From assembly GCA_905210905.1 (NCBI GenBank), contig CAJLYQ010000005.1:1-52573 (forward strand): a DNA stretch of 52,573 bases, written 5' to 3'. The notes under the pieces are model-generated. The model did not search any database. It was not told the DNA's origin and worked only from the letters and a program-made list of their open reading frames with translations. The DNA is from an uncultured Christensenella sp. GTDB taxonomy: Bacteria; Bacillota; Clostridia; Christensenellales; DTU072. Shown here in pieces: positions 1 to 8,277 of the stretch. Made by a program: the position numbers and the translations under genes. Each line of letters begins with the position of its first letter. The first letter of the stretch is position 1.

Positions 1-56
1 CCCACCCGCCCGATAGAGTGAAAAGAGAAAGGTGAATAGTTATGGATAACCTTATA

Positions 57-105
57 AAGCCTTCCCCTTGGGGGAAGGTTTCGGCTTTGCCGACGGATGA
101 GGGGG
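57..105. repeat. REP-like palindromic intergenic repeat
   Basis: Two adjacent hairpins. The first has an 8-bp stem, CCTTCCCC at 60-67 pairing with GGGGAAGG at 71-78. The second is TCGGC-TTT-GCCGA at 81-93. A GGATGAGGGGG tail follows. This layout resembles the short palindromic repeats scattered between genes in many gut Clostridia. No second full copy is present in the window, so family membership is inferred. A 68-residue open frame runs through it and is not believed to be a gene. Confidence 0.5.
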
Positions 106-190
106 TAGATAAAGAAATAAACTTCTGTCGTGCGATATGCTTATACAAGCAGTATACCTATTGCGTAACGGGATGCAACGCCCCACGTTG

Positions 191-209
191 CCGCATAACG
201 TTTGGTCGG
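191..209 (-). repeat. 19-bp dispersed intergenic box, copy 1
   Basis: Read on the minus strand this is CCGACCAAACGTTATGCGG, identical over 19 of 19 bases to the plus-strand box at 11399-11417 and 16 of 19 to the box at 52513-52531. Just to its left lies a short hairpin, GCAACG-CCCCA-CGTTGC, and CCCACGTTGC occurs on both sides of the box. The role is unknown. Confidence 0.6.
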
Positions 210-244
210 ATAACGTCCCACGTTGCTATAAAAAAAGTTAGGTC

Positions 245-273
245 TTGACAGAATTGTTGCGTTGTGTTATTCT
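245..273 (+). promoter_or_regulatory. sigma-A type promoter for the lipoprotein gene
   Basis: TTGACA at 245-250, a 17-bp spacer, and TATTCT at 268-273. Transcription would start near 280, giving a leader of about 60 nt before the start codon at 340. Confidence 0.7.
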
Positions 274-339
274 AAGAATAACGATGTGGTTATTCTGTCC
301 GAATGCCCTTTGAACTTGAAAATAAACATGGAGGTTTAT

Positions 340-2697
340 ATGAAAAAGAACGTACTGAAAATACTTCTTGCGCTCGTTATGGTCGCGTTGGTTTTCGCTA
401 TGGTTGCTTGTAACGGCGGCGGTAACAACACTAACAACGGCGGTAACACGACGAAAGATTGCGGCGACGGTAAACACGTAGACGCAAATAACGACGGCAA
501 GTGCGACAAGTGCGGAAAGGACATGCCTAAAACCGAAGAAAAAGTAAGTTTGGATACCGAACTTAAAAAACTTATCGGTCAAGTAGGTCCGTACGTCGAC
601 ACGCTTAAGGAAGTTAAGAAAGACAGCAAAGTCGGTATCGACGTAGGTTTGGGTGCATACTATAGTTACACCGGAACGAACGCTGCCGCAGGCAACTTCA
701 AACTTAACGTTAAAGGTAACTTAAGCGCAAACGATCCGCAAGCGGAAATCGGTTTGACTTTGAACGGTCAAAACGCTAAAGACGACGGCGAAGATTACTT
801 CAAACTCGGCTACAAAGGCGGAAAAATCTACATTACCGAAGCGCTTAACAAGATTAACAACAAGAACGGTTCTACCGTAGAAGCAAACAAAATGGCTATG
901 AACGTAGCCGCTATCGAAGACGGCATCAAGAACGTGGCAGGCGTAGGTATGGAATACCTTGCTTATCTCGGCGGACTCGACGCTCTTAAAAATCTCGATC
1001 TCGTAGGCCTTATCGATAGTCTTGGCGAGCAGATCGGCGGATTTGACGCTCTCAGCGGCTTCATTAAGCCTAATACGACCGCGACTGCTACCGAATTCAC
1101 CATCGACGAAGAAGGCGTAAAAGGTATTCTCGGTCTTCTGTCCGTTGCAGGTATCAATCTCGAAAGTTATTCCGGAACGATCGACACTGTTCTCGACTAC
1201 GCTGACAGAGTTCTCGGTTTCTCGCAAAGCATCTTCGGTCTCGAAGAAGGCGAAAAACTCACCTACGCTTTGATTATGAGCAACTATTTGCCCTCCCTTA
1301 CCATCAGAGCGAACTACGAAGGCGAAGCGCTTAACTCTATCGATATCGCTATCGCTATGAACAAAATCAACTTCGAATTCGGTTTGAGCGTTAAACTCGC
1401 TACGTTCGGAATCGACAAAACCGTTTCCATCTCCGGTACCGGCACCGAAAAAGACATCGCCGGCGCTATCAACGTTAATCTCGGAAGAAAAGGTCTTGAA
1501 GGCGTACTCGAATACGTAATCAATACCGGCGACGCTCTCGCTAAAGACGGCAACACCGTAGCAAGCGCACGTCTTACCGTTAACGGACAAGAAGCCGTTA
1601 AAGCAATGTTTGACGGACAAAAAGTATATATGGATGCAAGCAAAGCGTTCGAAGCAATCGGCGCTACCGCTCCTGCGGATACGAAACTCACCTATAAGAG
1701 CGACTTCGCTTGGGAATTCTATGCCGACGGAGATAAAACGAAAGAACCCGAATATACCGCAACGAGCCTTGTAGACGCTCTCAACCATGGTTTGAAAGGT
1801 ATTAAGTATACCGAACCCGTCAAAAAAGACAATAAAGACGACAAACAAGAACCGAAGGACCCTGCGGCAGGAATCTTTACCACTATTTACAACATTCTTG
1901 TCGGAAAAGATAATAAATGGACGGGGGAAGCCCCTGCTACTTTGGGCGACGTAATCGAACTTCTCGACAAGAAGATCGGTTCCGGTCACGCGAACGGTTC
2001 TTTCCTTAAATTCGCCCTTGTAGACGCCAACGGTAAAGCGCTCGACATCGGAGATATCGGAGCAAACATCGTTAAGATTCACAACGACAACAAAGCGAAA
2101 CTTACGGAGTCCGTAAATGCCGAAGGCACCGAAGCAGGCGCTACGCTTATCGGTAAAACCGAAGGAGAAACGAAAGCGACCGACCTCGTTGACTACGTTG
2201 CTTCCTTCATCAAATTGCCGAAAATCGAAGCCGGTGCATTCGTTATAGAAAACGACGCATTCGTACCTGCCGAAATCGACAAAGATATGATCGGTAATTA
2301 TATCGAACTCGCATTCGGACTTTATCCGGCAGACGGACAATTCGCCGATTACGTTAATATCGGTATCATTGAAAAGATTGTCGGAGTTGATTATGAATAC
2401 ATTCTCAATAACGGTATCTACGCTTACGCTAAGTACGAAAAAGGAGCGGGACTTAAAGGTTCTATCGGTTTGAGAGCAACCAAAGACGACGCTGAAGGAT
2501 ACGTTGAAATCGGCGCTTCCATCGGTCTCGTTAACTCTTCCAACGCTGACCTTTGCACTATGCCCGAATCTTTCGACGGAGCGGAAGACTTCTTCGGAAT
2601 TAAAGAAGGAACCGAAGAGACCGCAAAAGATCACTACGTAGTATTCGATCTCGCGTGGAAATATCTCGACGCTCTCCTTGCTTACAAGAAAGCGTAA
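340..2697 (+). CDS. large lipoprotein of unknown function
   Basis: A 785-residue exported lipoprotein. The start at 340 is chosen because GGAGG lies just upstream at 330-334; in-frame ATGs at 262 and 328 have no or overlapping ribosome sites. Residues 1-24 form a lysine-led hydrophobic signal peptide ending in the lipobox VAC, with Cys24 the predicted lipidated residue. A Gly/Asn linker follows, then a small module, DGKHVDANNDGKCDKCGKDM, with a CxxC pair, seen at the N-termini of many Clostridia lipoproteins. The remaining 700 residues are rich in Lys, Glu, Gly and beta-type patterns and resemble no family I recognise. An internal charged linker (KKDNKDDKQEPKD) near residue 490-505 suggests two halves. 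The gene has its own promoter and terminator, so it is likely monocistronic. Cell-surface location is inferred. Confidence 0.85.
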   Translation: MKKNVLKILLALVMVALVFAMVACNGGGNNTNNGGNTTKDCGDGKHVDANNDGKCDKCGKDMPKTEEKVSLDTELKKLIGQVGPYVDTLKEVKKDSKVGIDVGLGAYYSYTGTNAAAGNFKLNVKGNLSANDPQAEIGLTLNGQNAKDDGEDYFKLGYKGGKIYITEALNKINNKNGSTVEANKMAMNVAAIEDGIKNVAGVGMEYLAYLGGLDALKNLDLVGLIDSLGEQIGGFDALSGFIKPNTTATATEFTIDEEGVKGILGLLSVAGINLESYSGTIDTVLDYADRVLGFSQSIFGLEEGEKLTYALIMSNYLPSLTIRANYEGEALNSIDIAIAMNKINFEFGLSVKLATFGIDKTVSISGTGTEKDIAGAINVNLGRKGLEGVLEYVINTGDALAKDGNTVASARLTVNGQEAVKAMFDGQKVYMDASKAFEAIGATAPADTKLTYKSDFAWEFYADGDKTKEPEYTATSLVDALNHGLKGIKYTEPVKKDNKDDKQEPKDPAAGIFTTIYNILVGKDNKWTGEAPATLGDVIELLDKKIGSGHANGSFLKFALVDANGKALDIGDIGANIVKIHNDNKAKLTESVNAEGTEAGATLIGKTEGETKATDLVDYVASFIKLPKIEAGAFVIENDAFVPAEIDKDMIGNYIELAFGLYPADGQFADYVNIGIIEKIVGVDYEYILNNGIYAYAKYEKGAGLKGSIGLRATKDDAEGYVEIGASIGLVNSSNADLCTMPESFDGAEDFFGIKEGTEETAKDHYVVFDLAWKYLDALLAYKKA

Positions 2698-2750
2698 TTA
2701 AAATGCGAATTGCTGCTTGAAAAAGCAGTGGACACAAAACAACGAATAAA

Positions 2751-2775
2751 AAGGCGCTCTTCGGAGCGTCTTTTT
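2751..2775 (+). terminator. Rho-independent terminator of the lipoprotein gene
   Basis: Stem GGCGCTC/GAGCGTC (7 bp, one G-U pair) with a TTCG tetraloop, followed by five T. Confidence 0.9.
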
Positions 2776-2789
2776 ATTTGCGTAAAATT

Positions 2790-2823
2790 GTTAAAATAAA
2801 GCCTTCCCGGTTTCGGGAAGGCT
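2790..2823 (-). terminator. Rho-independent terminator of the esterase operon
   Basis: On the minus strand AAGCCTTCCCG pairs with CGGGAAGGCTT (11 bp), followed by a T-rich tail (TTATTTTAA). It lies 27 bp past the hydrolase stop. Confidence 0.75.
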
Positions 2824-2849
2824 TGCGTTTGATAGATACGTGTTAAGGA

Positions 2850-3746
2850 TTATATCTTTTTCAAATAATCTCTTACCTTTTCCATACACGCAGGGGTGGT
2901 TTTGTGCTTGGGAAGCAGGTGGAAGCAGTGGATATCTTTTTCGTCGGTTGCGATGAAAGTTTCTACGCTTACGCCCGACGAGATAAGTTTTTCCTGCATA
3001 AGTTCGCCTTGTCCGCCGCAAAAATCGTCGTGTGTAGAATATACGAGCAAAGACTTAGGGAAAGTTTCGTTTACGTAGGGGATAAGGTCGGTGTAGACGA
3101 AGTTGGGGTGCTTGTCTACGACTTTGATATCGCATTTTTCGCCCATCAGCGCGTCGGCTATGGACGCGGCGATATTAAGCGGCGTTTTTCTTTTTAATAT
3201 GTCTCCGAGCCTGTACGCTCCGCAAAAACCCATAAACGCCGTCGGTTTTACGAGCGGTTCGGCTACGCCGAGAAGTTTTCTGTATTCTTCGTTTACGCAA
3301 GCAAGAACCGCGCTCGCCGCATAAAATGCGCCTGCAGAATCGCCCGTAAAGACGATTTTGTTTAAGTCGAGAGAATATTCGTCGGCGAGAGAAGGGAGTT
3401 TGTTAATCGCGTTTACGACGTCGTAGCAGCCGTTCGGCAGGGGATAATCAGGCGCGGTGCGGTAGTTGATGTTGTACACGAAGTACCCGAGTCGCGCGTA
3501 TTCCGAGCAAATCGCTCTTCTGTGGCGTTTATCGCCCTTAACGAAACCGCCGCCGTGCACGTTTACCACAATCGGGCGTTTACCGGTCCCGTTCGTTAAA
3601 TACAGTAAGTCGGCTCGTGTAAAGTTGCCGAATTTTTCGTCGTAAACGAAGTTCTTAACTCTCGTTACGTCCGGATATTTTTTGTAATTTCTCGGGTAAT
3701 GCATTACCAGGTCGCTGATCTTAAAGAAAACGCACGCTTTATTCAT
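2850..3746 (-). CDS. alpha/beta-hydrolase, esterase/lipase type
   Basis: A 298-residue protein of the acetyl-esterase-like alpha/beta-hydrolase group. The oxyanion motif HGGGF lies at residues 64-68 and the nucleophile elbow GDSAG at 135-139 (Ser137). The likely acid is Asp240 or Asp241 in THDD, and the likely catalytic histidine is His273. Size and motif spacing fit the family, and there is no signal peptide, so the enzyme is probably cytoplasmic. The start overlaps the upstream phosphodiesterase gene by 8 nt and has GGAG six bases before the ATG, so it is the last gene of a three-gene operon behind an alpha-glucosidase. A role in removing acyl groups from imported sugars is plausible but is inferred from context only. 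Confidence 0.85.
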   Translation of the reverse strand: MNKACVFFKISDLVMHYPRNYKKYPDVTRVKNFVYDEKFGNFTRADLLYLTNGTGKRPIVVNVHGGGFVKGDKRHRRAICSEYARLGYFVYNINYRTAPDYPLPNGCYDVVNAINKLPSLADEYSLDLNKIVFTGDSAGAFYAASAVLACVNEEYRKLLGVAEPLVKPTAFMGFCGAYRLGDILKRKTPLNIAASIADALMGEKCDIKVVDKHPNFVYTDLIPYVNETFPKSLLVYSTHDDFCGGQGELMQEKLISSGVSVETFIATDEKDIHCFHLLPKHKTTPACMEKVRDYLKKI

Positions 3747-4566
3747 TTTTATCTCCGTATACTGTAAAGAAGTGGTATATATTCATATCGGAAGGGATTT
3801 CCTTTCCGTGTGTTCCTAAGAGAAAACCGCCTATTCTGTGCGCTCCGTGGTCGGGTGAAAACGTGACGAGAGCGGTTTTTCCGGCGTAATATTTTTTTAC
3901 CGCGTCATTGATTTTTTCGTACGAAGCGACGTACCGTTTCGCCGCGCGACGGCAAAAATAAGAACGCGGATAAGTGACGTGGAGCATATCGTCGTATTCC
4001 TGATTATATACTTCGATCACGTCGTATTCGTCGCTTTTAATCAGTTCTATAGCCTTATTTACCGAACTTTCGTCGCTGTCGGTAATAAAATAATCGATTT
4101 TTCTGTCGGCAAAAATGCGCGGTATGCTTTGCCCCGCCTTCGATACGAGCGCAACTTTTTTCCCCGCGCGCGCCCACGCGTCGAACAGCGTGTCGATTTT
4201 TAGCACGGGTTTTTCGTACTTGTTTATTCCGTGCACCGACGGATCCGCACCGGTAAACATCGTCGCAAAACAAACGGGAGTTTTGGGCGGAACAGCGGTC
4301 AGAAATCCGATTCTGAGATCGGTAAGACAGTCAAGCGGCGCAAAAATCTTTTTTCGATACAGATTGTAAAACTCGCACCCTATCGCGTCAGGGTTGAAAA
4401 TAACAAGTTTGTCCACGGTTTCTTTTCCCGTCTTGTTTTTAACAAGTTCAAGTATTTCGTTTACCCGAACTCCGTCGGCTTTTTCCGGTTTTTCCGCTTC
4501 GCTTACGTCCGCAATAGTGCATGCAAAACGGGTAAGGGGAATTTCGTTAAATTTCTTCTCTTTCAT
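3739..4566 (-). CDS. type I phosphodiesterase/nucleotide pyrophosphatase-like protein
   Basis: A 275-residue member of the alkaline-phosphatase superfamily, NPP-like branch. The start is placed at 4566 because AGGA lies nine bases upstream; an ATG two codons earlier is too close to it. The first metal ligand is Asp60 in NPDAIG. The nucleophile-type motif PPKTPVCF gives Thr96, followed by DPSVHGI, which matches the PxSHGI signature. The C-terminal metal motifs are SPDHG (Asp239, His240) and GTHG (His253). All expected metal-binding positions are therefore visible although the protein is short for an NPP. It has no export signal. It sits between the alpha-glucosidase and esterase genes (35 bp after one, 8-nt overlap with the other), which suggests a soluble phosphodiesterase or phosphatase expressed with sugar catabolism. 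The substrate is unknown. Confidence 0.75.
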   Translation of the reverse strand: MKEKKFNEIPLTRFACTIADVSEAEKPEKADGVRVNEILELVKNKTGKETVDKLVIFNPDAIGCEFYNLYRKKIFAPLDCLTDLRIGFLTAVPPKTPVCFATMFTGADPSVHGINKYEKPVLKIDTLFDAWARAGKKVALVSKAGQSIPRIFADRKIDYFITDSDESSVNKAIELIKSDEYDVIEVYNQEYDDMLHVTYPRSYFCRRAAKRYVASYEKINDAVKKYYAGKTALVTFSPDHGAHRIGGFLLGTHGKEIPSDMNIYHFFTVYGDKNE

Positions 4567-4601
4567 ATTCATATATCCTTTATATTCGCTCGCGCGAAAA
4601 A

Positions 4602-6269
4602 TTATATCAAATAAACTCTCGCTTCGTACGGACGAAGAGTAACAAGTTCGTTCTTGTCCGCAACGGGGTAGTTGCTTAAAGAAAGTTCGCCTTTCGTTAA
4701 ATCGATTCCGCAAGGAACTTTAATCTTGGTGCCCGTTTCGGAAAAGTTAATCGCGACAAAAAGTTTTTTCCCTTGATAGTTTCTTTCGAAAACGAAAAGT
4801 TTTTTACTGTTTTTATAATATAACCGAAAATCGCCGTATATGACAATCGGATTTTCTTTGCGGAACGATATTAACTTTTTATAGAAGTTAAGGATACTGT
4901 TTTCGTCGTTAAGGGCGTCCGAAACGTTGATTTCCTTGTAGTTTTTATTCACGACGAACCAAGGCTTACCCGTGGTAAAACCTGCGTTTTCGCTATCGTC
5001 CCATTGCATACAGGTACGGGCGTTGTCGCGAGCGGCGATACGTGCGAGTTTCATAAGCCGCTCGTCGCTGAGTCCGAATTTTTTGAAAAGGTTATAGCAA
5101 GCGTGCGTGTTGACGTCCGGGTAGTCTTCGAGTTTTTCCAGCGGACAGTTAAGCATACCGATTTCTTGTCCTTGATAAATGAACGGCGTTCCGCTTTGCA
5201 AAAAGTACATTGCCGCAAGAGCCTTGCCGCTTTCCACGCGGAATTTTTCGCTGCCGTAGCGAGAGATTATGCGCGGTTGGTCGTGGTTTTCGATATACAG
5301 CGCGTTCCAGGCTTTGCCGTAGAGTTTTGTTTGCCAAGCGTTGTACACCCTTTTGAGTTTTCTCAGGTTAAACCCGGTATGAACCCAACTAAAAAGGAAA
5401 CAGTCCGCTTCCATATGTTGGAAATGGAACATCATATTGAGTTCCTGCTTGTCGTAGGCGATGTATTTTAGGGCGGTTTTCGGCGTCATCATAGGCGCTT
5501 CGCCGATTGTTACGGCATTATATTCGCTCCATACCGACTTGAATTCGTTGAGAAACTCGTGAATTCTCGGACCGTTTTTGTAGTGTTCCATACCGCGCGC
5601 CGCAGGCATAAGGGGAAAACCGTTCGGCAAGCCTTCGCGTTTGCTGATAAAGGTGATGACGTCTTCGCGGAAACCGTCCACGCCCATATCCAGCCAGAAC
5701 CGCATAATCTGCTTGACTTCTTCTCTGACGGCAGGGTTGTCCATATTAAGATCGGGTTGTTCCACCGCAAAAAGATGCAGATAATATTCGCCCCTTACTT
5801 CGTCGTATTGCCAGCCGTCGCCGGGGAACGTGCTCGTCCAGTTGTTGGGGAATTTTTTACCGTCTTTCCCTTTGCCTTTGCGCCAGATATAATAGTCCTT
5901 GTAAGGATTGTCTTCGCCGCCGAGCCTGCTTTTAAGAAACCATTCGTGCTTGTTGCTCGTGTGGTTGATCACCAAATCCATAATAACGTACATTCCGAGC
6001 GAATGTGCCTTTTCGAGTACCCGTTTGAAGTCTTCGAGAGTACCATACTCGGGATTTATGTTCTTGTAATCGGATATGTCGTAGCCGTAATCTTTTTGCG
6101 GAGACGGGTATAAAGGAGAGAACCATATCGCGTCCGCGCCGAGACTTTTTATGTATTCAAGTTTGGAATAAATACCGATAAGATCGCCTATTCCGTCACC
6201 GTTTCCGTCGCAAAAACTGCGCGGCCAAATCTGATAAACGACCATTTCTTTCCATTGCTTCGTGTTCAT
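4602..6269 (-). CDS. GH13 alpha-glucosidase / oligo-1,6-glucosidase
   Basis: A 555-residue cytoplasmic glycoside hydrolase of family 13, the normal length for alpha-glucosidases and oligo-1,6-glucosidases. The start at 6269 follows AAGGAG. The four conserved regions are all present: DLVINHTS at 98-105, GFREDVI with nucleophile Asp203, TIGEAP with acid/base Glu257, and ENHDQPR at 327-333 with the transition-state Asp330. The N-terminal WPRSFCDGNGDGIGDLIGI segment is typical of this subfamily. It releases glucose from short alpha-glucans or isomalto-oligosaccharides; the exact linkage preference cannot be read here. It is the first gene of a three-gene operon with a promoter at 6335-6363. Confidence 0.93.
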   Translation of the reverse strand: MNTKQWKEMVVYQIWPRSFCDGNGDGIGDLIGIYSKLEYIKSLGADAIWFSPLYPSPQKDYGYDISDYKNINPEYGTLEDFKRVLEKAHSLGMYVIMDLVINHTSNKHEWFLKSRLGGEDNPYKDYYIWRKGKGKDGKKFPNNWTSTFPGDGWQYDEVRGEYYLHLFAVEQPDLNMDNPAVREEVKQIMRFWLDMGVDGFREDVITFISKREGLPNGFPLMPAARGMEHYKNGPRIHEFLNEFKSVWSEYNAVTIGEAPMMTPKTALKYIAYDKQELNMMFHFQHMEADCFLFSWVHTGFNLRKLKRVYNAWQTKLYGKAWNALYIENHDQPRIISRYGSEKFRVESGKALAAMYFLQSGTPFIYQGQEIGMLNCPLEKLEDYPDVNTHACYNLFKKFGLSDERLMKLARIAARDNARTCMQWDDSENAGFTTGKPWFVVNKNYKEINVSDALNDENSILNFYKKLISFRKENPIVIYGDFRLYYKNSKKLFVFERNYQGKKLFVAINFSETGTKIKVPCGIDLTKGELSLSNYPVADKNELVTLRPYEARVYLI

Positions 6270-6334
6270 TTTTTTTCTCCTTGTTTTACGGATTTTTTTG
6301 CATTTTTCGATCGGTAAAACCGCTATCAGAAAAA

Positions 6335-6363
6335 ATTTTAACACGCATACCGTTTTTTTTCAA
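6335..6363 (-). promoter_or_regulatory. promoter of the alpha-glucosidase operon
   Basis: On the minus strand TTGAAA (6363-6358), a 17-bp spacer, TAAAAT (6340-6335). The leader to the ATG at 6269 would be about 60 nt. No obvious catabolite or LacI operator was seen. Confidence 0.55.
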
Positions 6364-6497
6364 GAGAGAGAAAGGTTTTTTATGCGCGTATCTGCAATTT
6401 TCTTTGTTTCTTTCGTTTTTTTCGTTCGAAATCGCTTAATCGGAAATAACTTTGCCGCGGTGGCGCAAATTATTGCGGACGATTGACGAGCGGACGA

Positions 6498-6527
6498 TTG
6501 ACAAAAAGAGTAAAGTATATATATAAT
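6498..6527 (+). promoter_or_regulatory. promoter of the LRR lipoprotein gene
   Basis: TTGACA at 6498-6503, an 18-bp spacer, TATAAT at 6522-6527, inside a run of TA repeats. The start codon is about 70 nt downstream. Confidence 0.75.
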
Positions 6528-6600
6528 ATATATAATTATGCGCTTGCGGACGTGCGCAAATCGTGCGCGCAGGTGTAAATTCGTTTAAGGGAGTTGTCCG

Positions 6601-8214
6601 ATGAAAAAAGCGCTGCGTATATTCTTAACGATCGTTTCGGTAATCTTGCTCGTTACCGTTTTTACGGCGTGCAAAACGACGCCGTCCACGAATCCCGACG
6701 AAGAAGAAAAACCCGAAGAAACCTGCACTCACGCTTGGATGAAAGAAAGCACAGTTGCCGGCACTTGCATAGCGAAAGGTTACGAAAGGTACGTCTGCAC
6801 TTTGTGCGGAGCGACGAAGAACGAAGAAACCACGCTCGGCACTCATTCGTACGCAAATCACGTCTGCACGTATTGCGGCGCAAGACAGGCAGGCGAAAGC
6901 GTCTACACTTCGGGCGACGTCAAAGTTTATATCTATACCGCTTCCGCAGGTATTTCCGGGGACAAAACCTACCTTATGGTAATAGACGGAAAGGGCGCGA
7001 CCGCCGACTATGCCGCAGGCAGGCAGCCTTGGGCAAGTTACGTTTCTTCGGTTAAAGAACTCGTAGTAATAAGCGGCGTAACCAAAGTAGGCAACAACGT
7101 TTTAAGCGGAGCGAGTATCCTTAAGACGATTACTTTGCCCGACACATGCACGGAGATAGGGGACGGAGCGTTTTCCGACTGCGTAGCGCTCGACGAGTTT
7201 AATTCCGGCGAAGGTATCGAGCGCGTCGGCGCAAGGGCGTTTTCCGGTTGTGCGGAAACGAGAGAACTTCATTTCCCGGCAAGCGCGGTTAAGTTCGGCG
7301 ACGGCGCGTTTTTCGGTTGCGACAAACTGAGAACTCTCTCGATAGGACTGCCGTCAGACGTAAACGACGAAGAACCGTTTTTCGGAAAAGCGTTCGGCGA
7401 AGGGGAAGGAAAACAGAGTTTCTCGTTCGACGAAAACGGTCGTAAATATTCCTACGCCGTGCCTGAATCGCTGATTTATCTCGAAATAAAAGGCGACGGA
7501 AAAATCGCGCGCAACACGTTTCAGGGTTGCACCGGAATAAAAAGAATTACTTTTTCCGGCGGAATAACGGAAATCGAAAAAGAAGCGTTCCGCGGTTGCG
7601 AAGAACTCAGAGAGTTTGTTTTCGGCGAAAAATCGCAAGAAACATTGACAAAAATCGACAAATACGCGTTTGAAGGGTGTAAGTTACTCGGTGCAGAACC
7701 CGAAAAAAAGGACGAAGTTTTCATGCAGTTTACGTTGCCGAAATCGCTTGTAACCATCGAAGATTTTGCGTTCAAAAACTGTATCGGAATGGAAAGCGCC
7801 GATCTGTCTCGGACGGCGGTGACGATTTTACCTCGCGGAGCGTTCTTGGGTTGCACCGCTTTGAAAAATATAAATCTTCCCGACGGTTTAACCACGATCG
7901 GAGCGGAAACGTTCGAGTACGCGGGACTTGAAGAAATCAAAATCGGTAAAAACGTGGACGGTATCGGCGCTAACGCGTTTAAGGACTGTTCGCGACTCAG
8001 AGAAATTTATATCGACAGCGAAACGATATGTTTGAGATCGGAAGACGACGCGAGCAAACTTTTCGCCGCAAGCAGAGAGTGCGTTTACGTCGCGAAAGAC
8101 ATAGGCAGTAAGGCGTGGATAACGAAAAACGCGCCGAAAGGTTTTATCGGAGCGAATTGCAGATACAGTAAATACGACGAAAACACCGGATACCACGTCT
8201 GGATGTGCAGTTAA
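6601..8214 (+). CDS. BspA-type leucine-rich-repeat lipoprotein
   Basis: A 537-residue surface lipoprotein. The signal peptide ends in the lipobox FTAC with Cys24 lipidated. Residues 40-95 carry a Cys/His-rich stretch (CTHAW, CTLCG, CTYCG) that looks like a small metal-binding module. From about residue 155 the protein is a run of LRR_5 (BspA/TpLRR) repeats with recurring units of the type IGDGAFSDC, VGARAFSGC, FGDGAFFGC, IEKEAFRGC, IGANAFKDC. Such proteins bind host or bacterial surface partners in other species; the ligand here is unknown. AGGGAG precedes the ATG at normal spacing. No terminator is evident before ileS 63 bp downstream, so some readthrough into ileS is possible. Confidence 0.88.
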   Translation: MKKALRIFLTIVSVILLVTVFTACKTTPSTNPDEEEKPEETCTHAWMKESTVAGTCIAKGYERYVCTLCGATKNEETTLGTHSYANHVCTYCGARQAGESVYTSGDVKVYIYTASAGISGDKTYLMVIDGKGATADYAAGRQPWASYVSSVKELVVISGVTKVGNNVLSGASILKTITLPDTCTEIGDGAFSDCVALDEFNSGEGIERVGARAFSGCAETRELHFPASAVKFGDGAFFGCDKLRTLSIGLPSDVNDEEPFFGKAFGEGEGKQSFSFDENGRKYSYAVPESLIYLEIKGDGKIARNTFQGCTGIKRITFSGGITEIEKEAFRGCEELREFVFGEKSQETLTKIDKYAFEGCKLLGAEPEKKDEVFMQFTLPKSLVTIEDFAFKNCIGMESADLSRTAVTILPRGAFLGCTALKNINLPDGLTTIGAETFEYAGLEEIKIGKNVDGIGANAFKDCSRLREIYIDSETICLRSEDDASKLFAASRECVYVAKDIGSKAWITKNAPKGFIGANCRYSKYDENTGYHVWMCS

Positions 8215-8277
8215 AAAAAATAACGATAAAAAAACAAACAAGATAATAGTCAATTCATACGGAGGAAGGACAAAACA

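Noticed and set aside
42..248. 68-residue open frame across the REP-like repeat
   Set aside because: It is a translation of a palindromic repeat and the 19-bp box, has no ribosome site and overlaps the promoter of the lipoprotein gene.
721..2634. 637-residue open frame on the minus strand opposite the first lipoprotein
   Set aside because: Antisense shadow caused by the strong codon bias of the real gene; it lacks any recognisable motif and a ribosome site.
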